From contig DDRC01000044.1 of assembly GCA_002342985.1 (NCBI GenBank), positions 2,554-7,558 on the forward strand: a stretch of 5,005 nucleotides of DNA. The letters run 5' to 3'. The notes under the pieces are model-generated. The model had not been told where the DNA came from and searched no databases. It saw only the letters and a program-made list of their open reading frames with translations. Positions 1 through 5,005 of the stretch are shown piece after piece; the stretch's first letter is position 1, and the number at the start of each line of letters is the position of its first letter. The stretch comes from Flavobacteriales bacterium UBA2426. GTDB taxonomy: Bacteria > Bacteroidota > Bacteroidia > Flavobacteriales_F > PHOS-HE28. Made by a program: the position numbers and the translations under genes.

Positions 1-43
1 CTTCAACCCGCCGGTGATCACCGAGCCGAGCGTGCTGGTGGCG
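1..43 (+). repeat. 43-bp direct repeat, copy 1 (end of DPNDK module in upstream gene)
   Basis: Bases 1-43 are identical to 2240-2282 at every position, including all wobble bases of 14 codons (FNPPVITEPSVLVA). The repeat ends at base 43: base 44 is g, whereas the matching base 2283 is a, and the sequences are unrelated from there on. The match reaches the left edge, so it may extend further upstream. Confidence 0.97.
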
Positions 44-316
44 GAGTTCAGTACGGGGGCGGGGGACGGAGGCACTGAATGTGGAATGCTGCTCTACCCG
101 AACCCGGCCGAGCGGCTGCTGAATATCGATGTGCCCGGAGCGGAGGGGCCGTTGCAGATCGAAGCGCACGCCCTCGATGGCAGGCTGGTGGCTTCGACCC
201 GATCGCAGGGGCTCCGCTGCTCTCTGACAGTGGGGCACCTTTCAGCCGGGCTATACAGTCTGCAGGTCACTAGCGCTGATGGTCGCACGACCAACCGCCT
301 CTTCATCAAACAGTGA
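2..316 (+). CDS. C-terminal end of a secreted T9SS cargo protein (type A sorting domain), 5'-partial
   Basis: This reading frame is open from the left edge (codon 1 at 2-4) to TGA at 314-316, so only the last 104 residues are visible. The GTG at 14 is an internal valine codon, not a start. The first 14 residues (FNPPVITEPSVLVA) are the end of the DPNDK-type module that is seen complete in the next gene. A short Gly-rich linker follows. From about 83 to 313 comes a domain matching the type A T9SS sorting domain (Por_Secre_tail family): it opens with LYPNPAERLLNI, has a mid-domain 'ALDGRLV' strand, and closes with LSAGLYSLQV and a basic/hydrophobic end, RLFIKQ. In this family the domain directs export across the outer membrane by the T9SS and is usually cleaved, leaving the cargo anchored or released. 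The upstream domains, and hence the function, cannot be seen. The next gene starts 4 bp downstream, which suggests co-transcription. Confidence 0.9.
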   Translation, partial: FNPPVITEPSVLVAEFSTGAGDGGTECGMLLYPNPAERLLNIDVPGAEGPLQIEAHALDGRLVASTRSQGLRCSLTVGHLSAGLYSLQVTSADGRTTNRLFIKQ

Positions 317-320
317 ACGC

Positions 321-377
321 ATGAACCGCATCACAGCCACGCTGCTCTTCGCCCTGTGCGTTGCCTCCGCCGAGGCC
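321..377 (+). other. Sec signal peptide coding region
   Basis: Residues 1-19 (MNRITATLLFALCVASAEA) show a basic N-terminus (Arg3), a hydrophobic core (LLFALCVA) and a plausible signal peptidase I site after Ala-Glu-Ala. The cysteine is preceded by Phe-Ala-Leu, which is a poor lipobox, so a lipoprotein is unlikely. The peptide supports export through Sec and supports the start at 321. Confidence 0.85.
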
Positions 378-3032
378 GTCACGGTGACCATTCAAGTGCT
401 GAAGACGCCAACGTGCACGTATGCCAATGGGCAGCTGCGCGCCAGTGTGAGCGGCGGCACCGGCCCTTACACCTACGCATGGAGCAACGGCGCCACCACG
501 CAGATCATTGATGGCCTGTTGCCTGGGGCGTATTCCGTGACGGTGACGGACTTCGGCGGAGAACAGGCCTCGGCCAACCTCAGCAACCTGGCCGCAGGGG
601 ATTACGGCTACATGACCGGCATCTTCTTGGGCGATTACTTCAACTGGGGGCAGCCGCTGTGCAACTCCTGGACGACCATCGGCTTCGACCCGGCCGCAGC
701 GGAATTGGCAGGGCCCGGCCCCTACACCCTTGGCGGCGTGCAGATGGATACGATGTGGATACCGAACGATGTGGAACCGTGGTTGCCGGACTACCCTGTG
801 CTGGCCCGGCCCTTGTTCAACCCGACCCACGGGCAAACGAATGAATTCGATTTCGCGGATGCGAACGGGTGCCCGGGCATCTACCACGTGCAGATCGGCT
901 GGCCCGTGCAGTTCCCGCAGATCACCATCGATGACATACAGGGCGCCTGCACGGGAACAACCAGCGGGAGCGTCACGCTGTCCTTCACCGCGGAGGGCCA
1001 CGACCAGCAGTTGCAAGGCATGATCGAGCCACAGCCGAATGGCATCAACCCGTATTTCAGCTGCGGCAACGGTCCAAGCACGCACACCTATTCCGGATTG
1101 CCTGCTGGCGACTACACCGTGACGCTTTTCATCAGCAACTCGAGCTTCCTGCCCAGTTCAGGCTGCAACACGCAGATCAGCTTCACCGTCCCGGACGTGG
1201 GGCCCACCTGCGGCGTGGTGAGCGGCCGTGTCTTCGTGGACAACAACCAGAACTGCGTCTCCAATTCGGGCGAAGCCGCGGTGGTGGGCACCATCCTGGA
1301 GATCCTCCCCGGACCGCACTACCTCACCACCGACGCGCAAGGGCACTATGCCAAGGTGCTGCCCCTGGGCAGCTACACCGTGGAGCAGCAGAGCACGCAG
1401 TTCGACGCGCATTGCGAGAGCGGTCCCACGCCGTTCACCATTTCCGCAGGCACGCCCTTGGTAACGCGCAACATCGCCGACACGAGCCTGGTGGGCCTGG
1501 ATGCCATGGTGTCGATCGGCAGTGGTGCGGCGCGGCCCGGCTTCGAGTTCAGCTACGGCCTCCAGGTGCGCAACCTCACGCCCACGAGCACCGGCGCCCT
1601 CACCGTCACGCTCACGATTGATCCCACGCTCATCTACCAGAGCGCCACGCCCGCGCCGAGCAGCGTGAACGGCAACACGCTCACCTGGAACCAGACCGCG
1701 CTGGGCGCGTGGCAGCAGCGGGGCCTCAACGTGCGCACCCAGGTGCCTCCTGACGTCGGCCTGCTGGGAACGGTGCTCTCGTCAACGGTCTCACTGACCA
1801 CCACCACCAACGACGGCGAGCTCTCCAACAACACCGCCACCAACCTGCGCACCATCACCGGCGCGTACGACCCCAATGACAAGCTGGCCTACACCAGCAG
1901 TGGCAGCACATCGGCGTGGCTGATCGATGAGGATGAGTGGATCGAGTACACCATCCGCTTCCAGAACACCGGCACCGACACGGCCTTCAATGTGGTGATC
2001 ACCGATACGCTGCCACCGAACCTGGATCCGGGCAGCATCATCGTGGGTGCGGCTTCCCACAACTTCACCTGGGAGTTGCGCGATGCGGGCACCCTGAAGT
2101 TCTACTTCCCCAACATCCTCCTGCCCGATAGCAACGTGAACGAACCCCGTAGCCACGGCTTCGTCGGCTTCCGCATACGGCCGCACGAAGGACTCAGTGC
2201 GGGCGATCAGATCACCAACATCGCCAACATCTACTTCGACTTCAACCCGCCGGTGATCACCGAGCCGAGCGTGCTGGTGGCGACGCCCGTGGTGAAGGCC
2301 GACGTGCGCGCCTTCCTCCAGGGGCCTTTTGATGCGCAGACCGGGATGATGCGCGACCTCCTGCGCGCTCAAGGCCTGGTGCCGCCTTCGGAACCCTATA
2401 CCGAGCTGGGCTACGCGCACACGGGCGGCGGCGGCAACGAGAGCGCCCGACCCGGCACGCTCGATGCCACCGGCCCGCAAGCCATCGTGGACTGGGTGGT
2501 GGTGGAGCTCCGAAGCGCCGCCCAGCCGGCCACGGTGCTGCACAGCCGCGCAGGGCTGCTGCGGTGCGACGGCCGCGTGACGGACAAGGACGGCACCAGC
2601 CCTCTTTCCTTTCCGGCACCTGCGGCCAGCTATGCGGTCAGCATCCGCCACCGCAACCACCTGGGCGCCATGATGGCGGCGCCGATCGGCCTCTCCCCCA
2701 CGCCTGCGCTGATCGACTTCACCGATCCGGGCAGCGCGCTACACGGGCTGGAAGCCACCGATACCGCCAACGGTGTGCGGCTCCTCTGGGCGGGCGATGC
2801 CGATGGCAACGGGATCATGAAGTACGTGGGGGCCGGCAACGACCGCGATCCCATCCTGGTGGGCATCGGCGGCAACACCCCCACGCAGGTCATCCCCGGT
2901 GTGTACAGCCCGCTCGACATCAACCTCGACGGACAGATCAAGTATGTCGGCAGCGGCAACGACCGGGACCCCATCCTGCAGACCATCGGGAGCGTGGTGC
3001 CTACGGCAACCCGGGTGCAGCAACTGCCCTAG
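321..3032 (+). CDS. Modular exported surface protein: SprB-like, SdrD_B-like, DUF11-like, DPNDK module, EF-hand/dockerin-like tail
   Basis: A complete 903-residue protein of unknown specific function, probably a secreted or surface adhesin-like protein. Domains by residue: signal peptide 1-19; SprB-like repeat about 31-85 (YAWSNGATT, then LPGAYSVTVTD); unassigned Cys-containing segment about 86-200; a weaker SprB-like Ig fold about 200-290 (LPAGDYTVTLF); SdrD_B/CarboxypepD_reg-like domain about 298-385 (SGRVFVDNNQNC, LPLGSYTVE); DUF11-like beta domain about 390-515; DPNDK module 516-654, probably DUF7619 (IEYTIRFQNTGTDTAFNVV, YFDFNPPVI); tail 655-903 ending in two EF-hand-like repeats. No T9SS type A or gliding-associated type B sorting domain is present, unlike the gene upstream. 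The ATG at 321 is chosen because the signal peptide starts there and lies 4 bp after the upstream stop. The in-frame ATG at 279 would lie inside the upstream gene and put 14 polar residues before the signal peptide. No Shine-Dalgarno sequence precedes 321, as is common in Bacteroidota. The protein could also be described as a hemagglutinin-like or DUF11 protein. Confidence 0.93.
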   Translation: MNRITATLLFALCVASAEAVTVTIQVLKTPTCTYANGQLRASVSGGTGPYTYAWSNGATTQIIDGLLPGAYSVTVTDFGGEQASANLSNLAAGDYGYMTGIFLGDYFNWGQPLCNSWTTIGFDPAAAELAGPGPYTLGGVQMDTMWIPNDVEPWLPDYPVLARPLFNPTHGQTNEFDFADANGCPGIYHVQIGWPVQFPQITIDDIQGACTGTTSGSVTLSFTAEGHDQQLQGMIEPQPNGINPYFSCGNGPSTHTYSGLPAGDYTVTLFISNSSFLPSSGCNTQISFTVPDVGPTCGVVSGRVFVDNNQNCVSNSGEAAVVGTILEILPGPHYLTTDAQGHYAKVLPLGSYTVEQQSTQFDAHCESGPTPFTISAGTPLVTRNIADTSLVGLDAMVSIGSGAARPGFEFSYGLQVRNLTPTSTGALTVTLTIDPTLIYQSATPAPSSVNGNTLTWNQTALGAWQQRGLNVRTQVPPDVGLLGTVLSSTVSLTTTTNDGELSNNTATNLRTITGAYDPNDKLAYTSSGSTSAWLIDEDEWIEYTIRFQNTGTDTAFNVVITDTLPPNLDPGSIIVGAASHNFTWELRDAGTLKFYFPNILLPDSNVNEPRSHGFVGFRIRPHEGLSAGDQITNIANIYFDFNPPVITEPSVLVATPVVKADVRAFLQGPFDAQTGMMRDLLRAQGLVPPSEPYTELGYAHTGGGGNESARPGTLDATGPQAIVDWVVVELRSAAQPATVLHSRAGLLRCDGRVTDKDGTSPLSFPAPAASYAVSIRHRNHLGAMMAAPIGLSPTPALIDFTDPGSALHGLEATDTANGVRLLWAGDADGNGIMKYVGAGNDRDPILVGIGGNTPTQVIPGVYSPLDINLDGQIKYVGSGNDRDPILQTIGSVVPTATRVQQLP
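411..575 (+). other. SprB-like repeat domain coding region
   Basis: Residues about 31-85 follow the SprB repeat pattern found in Bacteroidota surface proteins: an early Cys/Asn-Gly strand (CTYANGQL), a GGTGPYTYAWSNGATT core, then LLPGAYSVTVTDFGG. These are Ig-like beta modules, named after the gliding adhesin SprB, and occur in many adhesins and secreted proteins. A single clear copy is present. A degenerate second copy may lie at about 920-1190, where LPAGDYTVTLF recurs. Confidence 0.75.
1866..2282 (+). other. DPNDK surface module (probably DUF7619) coding region
   Basis: Residues 516-654 begin with YDPNDK and continue with IEYTIRFQNTGTDTAFNVV, an ITDTLPPNLD strand, SHGFVGFRI and finally ITNIANIYFDFNPPVITE. 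This order is typical of a beta-rich module of Bacteroidota secreted proteins that usually sits directly before a T9SS sorting domain. The family name DUF7619 is from memory; the fold class (DUF11-like) is the safer statement. The last 43 bases (2240-2282) are identical to positions 1-43, so the upstream gene carries the same module. Confidence 0.75.
2240..2282 (+). repeat. 43-bp direct repeat, copy 2 (end of DPNDK module in downstream gene)
   Basis: Identical to bases 1-43 and in the same reading phase relative to its own gene (codon boundary at 2241, against 2 in copy 1). It marks the point where the two proteins stop being alike: copy 1 runs into a T9SS sorting domain and copy 2 into the EF-hand-like tail. 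Confidence 0.97.
2820..2858 (+). repeat. EF-hand-associated coding repeat, copy 1
   Basis: Encodes KYVGAGNDRDPIL (residues 834-846), directly after the D-x-D-x-N-G loop at 826-831. It matches 2940-2978 at 32 of 39 bases by manual count, and 12 of 13 encoded residues are the same. This points to an internal duplication kept at the protein level. Confidence 0.85.
2940..2978 (+). repeat. EF-hand-associated coding repeat, copy 2
   Basis: Encodes KYVGSGNDRDPIL (residues 874-886), directly after the D-x-N-x-D-G loop at 866-871. It lies 120 bp (40 codons) after copy 1 and differs from it by one residue. Paired motifs of this kind resemble dockerin modules, which carry two EF-like loops. Confidence 0.85.
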
Positions 3033-3057
3033 CCCAGCGCCGAAAGCCGGACGAAGC
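3033..3057. other. 25-bp convergent intergenic gap, no terminator seen
   Basis: The plus-strand gene stops at 3032 and the minus-strand valS stops at 3058. The gap contains no clear inverted repeat and no T-run on either strand, so no intrinsic terminator can be supported. Termination may lie inside one of the coding ends or depend on Rho. Confidence 0.6.
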
Positions 3058-5005
3058 CTACTTCAGCACCGCCAGCCGCTCCTCCAGCGCCTTGATCTTC
3101 GCCTCCGCATCCGCCTTCTTCTTGCGCTCGTTCTCCAGCACCTGCGGCGGCGCGCCGCTCACGAAGCGCTCGTTGCTGAGCTTCTTGTCCACGCTGGCCA
3201 GGAAGCCGCGCAGGTAGTTGAGCTCCTCCTCGGCCTTCTTCGCCTCGGCGGCGGCGTCCACGTTGCTGCCCAGGTCGATGGCGTACTCGGTTGTGCCGAC
3301 CAGGAAAGTGACACTGCCCTCACTGGCTTTCTCCACCCCGTGGATGGCACCCACGTTGGCGAGCTTGTTCACCAGGGATGCAACAGCGGCCCGCAGCGGG
3401 GCGGAGCCCTTCACCTGAAGGTCCAACGCTTCCTTGGGGCTCATGCCGCGCTCATTGCGGGTGTTACGCACGGCGCTCACCAGGTCGAAGGCATGCTGCA
3501 CCTCGGCCTCCAGCTCCGCGTCGCCTGCACCGCCCTTCGGCCATGCCGCGATGATGATGTCCTCGCCCGCCTTGCGCTCGCGCAGGTGGTGCCACAGCTC
3601 CTCGGTGAGGAAGGGCATGTAGGGGTGCAGCAGCTTCAGCACATCCTCGAAGAGACCGATGGTGGCCTCGTAGGTCGCCGCATCGATCGGCTGCGCCACG
3701 CCGTCCACGAAGGCGGGCTTGATGCTCTCGAGGTACCAGCTGCAGAGCTCGTCCCAGATCAGCTTGTAGGTGGTCATCAGCGCCTCGCTGATGCGGAACT
3801 GGTCGTACAGGCCATCGAGCTCGGCGGTGGTGCGCACCACGCGGCTGCGCATCCAGGCCACGGCCGCCGCATTGCCTGCGGGTTGTTCCTGCTGAGCTAC
3901 CGTCCAGCCCTTCACCAGGCGGAAGGCGTTCCAGATCTTGTTGCTGAAGTTGCGGCCCTGCTCGCAGAGGCTCTCGTCGAAGGGCAGGTCGTTACCGGCC
4001 GGTGAGGAGAAGAGCATGCCGGTGCGCACGCCGTCAGCGCCGTACTTGGCGATGAGGTCGAGCGGGTCGGGGCTATTGCCCAGGCTCTTGCTCATCTTCC
4101 GGCCGAGCTTGTCGCGCACGATGCCCGTGAGGTACACGTTCTTGAAGGGGATCTCGCCGCGGTACTCCATGCCCGCCATGATCATGCGCGCCACCCAGAA
4201 GAAGAGGATCTCCGGCGCGGTCACCAGGTCGTTGGTGGGGTAGTAGTACTTGATGTCGGCGTTGTCCGGGTCCTTGAAGCCGTCGAACACGCTGATGGGC
4301 CAGAGCCAGCTGCTGAACCAGGTGTCCACCACGTCCTCGTCCTGCTTGATCCCGTTGGTGCTTTGCCCTGCCTTGGTGAACTGGTCAATGGCCTCCTGTT
4401 CGGTGCGGCACACGGCCACATCACCGGCCTCGTTGTACCACGCCGGGATCTGCTGGCCCCACCACAACTGGCGGCTGATGCACCAGTCGCGCACGTTCTC
4501 CATCCAGTAGGTGTAGGTGTTCACGAACTTCTGCGGGTGCAGCTTCACGCGGCCGTCCTTCACCACTTCCAGCGCGGGCTTGGCGAGCTCGCCCATCTTC
4601 ACGAACCACTGCAGGCTCAGGCGCGGCTCGATCACGGCATCGGTGCGCTCGCTGGTGCCCACCTTGTTCACGATGTCCTCGGTCTTCACGAGGTGCCCCT
4701 TCTCCTCCAGTTCCTTCGCGATCTTCTTGCGCACTGCGAAGCGGTCCTCGCCCACGTAGAGCTGCGCGGCGGCACTGAGCGTGCCGTTGGGCTCCAGGAT
4801 GTCGATGGTCTCGAGGTTGTGCTTCTTGCCCAGCTCGTGGTCGTTCACGTCATGCGCAGGCGTCACCTTCAAGGCCCCGGTGCCGAACTCGCGCTCCACG
4901 TACGCATCGAAGATCACGGGGATGCTGCGTTCGATCAGCGGCACGAGCACGCGCTTGCCCTTGAGGCGCGCATAGCGCTCGTCTTCGGGGTGCACGGCCA
5001 CGGCC
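3058..5005 (-). CDS. valS: Valyl-tRNA synthetase, 5'-partial (C-terminal ~648 residues)
   Basis: A class I aminoacyl-tRNA synthetase that charges tRNA-Val with valine in the cytoplasm and hydrolyses mischarged Thr-tRNA-Val. The frame is open to the right edge; the GTG at 4999-5001 is an internal Val in 'AVAVHPEDERY', so roughly 230-250 N-terminal residues, including the HIGH motif, are outside. Numbering that Val as 1: the rest of the CP1 editing domain comes first (GTGALKVTPAHDVNDHELG, with the conserved editing-site Asp). Catalytic-core strands follow, with DWCISRQLWWGQQIP at about 171-185 and DTWFSSWLWP at about 226-235. The KMSKS loop is at 302-306 (nucleotides 4084-4098), and the helical anticodon-binding domain spans about 350-515 (NKIWNAFRLVKGW, NERGMSP). 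The C-terminal coiled-coil tRNA-binding arm is at about 582-647, rich in Lys and Glu. All visible motifs are intact and there is no frameshift. The stop is TAG (3058-3060). CISRQLWWG and the C-terminal arm favour ValRS over IleRS or LeuRS. Confidence 0.98.
   Translation of the reverse strand, partial: AVAVHPEDERYARLKGKRVLVPLIERSIPVIFDAYVEREFGTGALKVTPAHDVNDHELGKKHNLETIDILEPNGTLSAAAQLYVGEDRFAVRKKIAKELEEKGHLVKTEDIVNKVGTSERTDAVIEPRLSLQWFVKMGELAKPALEVVKDGRVKLHPQKFVNTYTYWMENVRDWCISRQLWWGQQIPAWYNEAGDVAVCRTEQEAIDQFTKAGQSTNGIKQDEDVVDTWFSSWLWPISVFDGFKDPDNADIKYYYPTNDLVTAPEILFFWVARMIMAGMEYRGEIPFKNVYLTGIVRDKLGRKMSKSLGNSPDPLDLIAKYGADGVRTGMLFSSPAGNDLPFDESLCEQGRNFSNKIWNAFRLVKGWTVAQQEQPAGNAAAVAWMRSRVVRTTAELDGLYDQFRISEALMTTYKLIWDELCSWYLESIKPAFVDGVAQPIDAATYEATIGLFEDVLKLLHPYMPFLTEELWHHLRERKAGEDIIIAAWPKGGAGDAELEAEVQHAFDLVSAVRNTRNERGMSPKEALDLQVKGSAPLRAAVASLVNKLANVGAIHGVEKASEGSVTFLVGTTEYAIDLGSNVDAAAEAKKAEEELNYLRGFLASVDKKLSNERFVSGAPPQVLENERKKKADAEAKIKALEERLAVLK
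3061..3258 (-). other. ValRS C-terminal coiled-coil arm coding region
   Basis: The last 66 residues of ValS form two charged amphipathic helices (about EAKKAEEELNYLRGFLASV, and ENERKKKADAEAKIKALEER). They are joined by the conserved turn KLSNERFVSGAPPQV. This is the ValRS C-terminal arm (Val_tRNA-synt_C type), which packs against the tRNA elbow. Its presence shows that the 3' end of the gene is complete. Confidence 0.92.

Larger units (their letters stand above)
2283..3029 (+). other. C-terminal tail with paired EF-hand/dockerin-like motifs, replacing a sorting domain
   Basis: Residues 655-903. The first part (about 659-823) contains VRAFLQGPFD, a Gly-rich GYAHTGGGG stretch, AIVDWVVVELR and a YAVSIRHRNHLG strand, followed by VRLLWAGDADGNG. 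I recall similar tails on other Bacteroidota surface proteins but cannot name a family with confidence. The last 80 residues hold two similar motifs 40 residues apart. In the first, D826, D828, N830 and G831 match the start of a Ca-binding EF loop; in the second the same places are D866, N868, D870 and G871. Each is followed by a KYVG.GNDRDPIL stretch, so the usual twelfth-position acid is displaced. Calcium binding is inferred, not shown. The protein ends VQQLP. Confidence 0.7.

Noticed and set aside
14..16. GTG as a start codon for a small 100-residue protein
   Set aside because: The frame is open to the left edge, and the residues before it (FNPP) continue the module seen at 2241-2252. It is an internal valine in a truncated gene.
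279..320. In-frame ATG at 279 as the start of the large exported protein
   Set aside because: It lies inside the upstream coding region and would add 14 polar residues ahead of a clear signal peptide that starts at the ATG at 321.
306..1085. Minus-strand open frame of 259 codons
   Set aside because: It is antisense to the signal peptide and SprB-like region, rich in Arg, Gly, Ala and His, and has no domain or start signal. It is explained by GC-rich codon bias.
1791..2660. Minus-strand open frame of 289 codons
   Set aside because: It is antisense to the DPNDK module and tail of the exported protein; the translation is low-complexity (His, Arg, Gly, Val, Ala) with no recognisable domain.
3033..3057. 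Bidirectional intrinsic terminator between the convergent genes
   Set aside because: No stem of useful length and no T-tract can be drawn on either strand in the 25 bp.
2899..4005. Long plus-strand open frame (368 codons) across the end of the exported protein and into valS
   Set aside because: It runs antisense to valS, whose motifs are unmistakable, and overlaps the end of the exported protein in another frame. Its Leu/His/Gly/Ala-rich translation is typical of an antisense shadow in high-GC DNA.
4999..5001. GTG as the start of valS
   Set aside because: It falls within the conserved AVAVHPED stretch of the editing domain, so the true start with the HIGH motif is outside the window.

Overview
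The window most likely comes from a high-GC member of the Bacteroidota, possibly a Flavobacteriales-like lineage. The evidence is a type IX secretion (T9SS) sorting domain, a SprB-type repeat, a 'DPNDK' surface module typical of the phylum (probably DUF7619), and a start codon with no Shine-Dalgarno sequence. GC content looks above 60 percent by eye. No RNA gene, CRISPR array, insertion sequence or phage gene was found, and there is almost no non-coding DNA.

Layout: (1) Positions 2-316, plus strand, hold the last 104 codons of a secreted protein that ends in a type A T9SS sorting domain; its start lies outside the window. (2) After a 4-bp gap, positions 321-3032, plus strand, encode a complete 903-residue modular exported protein. 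It has a signal peptide, a SprB-like repeat, a Cys-rich N-terminal half, an SdrD_B/CarboxypepD_reg-like domain, a DUF11-like beta domain and the DPNDK module. Its C-terminal tail ends in two EF-hand/dockerin-like repeats, not in a T9SS sorting domain. (3) After a 25-bp convergent gap, positions 3058-5005, minus strand, hold the C-terminal three quarters of valyl-tRNA synthetase (valS); its start lies beyond the right edge.

The two plus-strand genes look like an operon of paralogous surface or secreted proteins. The first 43 bases of the window are identical, wobble positions included, to 2240-2282 inside the second gene. In both genes this stretch encodes the end of the DPNDK module. Immediately after it the two proteins diverge completely: one continues into a T9SS sorting domain, the other into the EF-hand-like tail. 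This C-terminal swap at a sharp boundary is the most interesting signal here. valS is an ordinary housekeeping gene, functionally unrelated to its neighbours.
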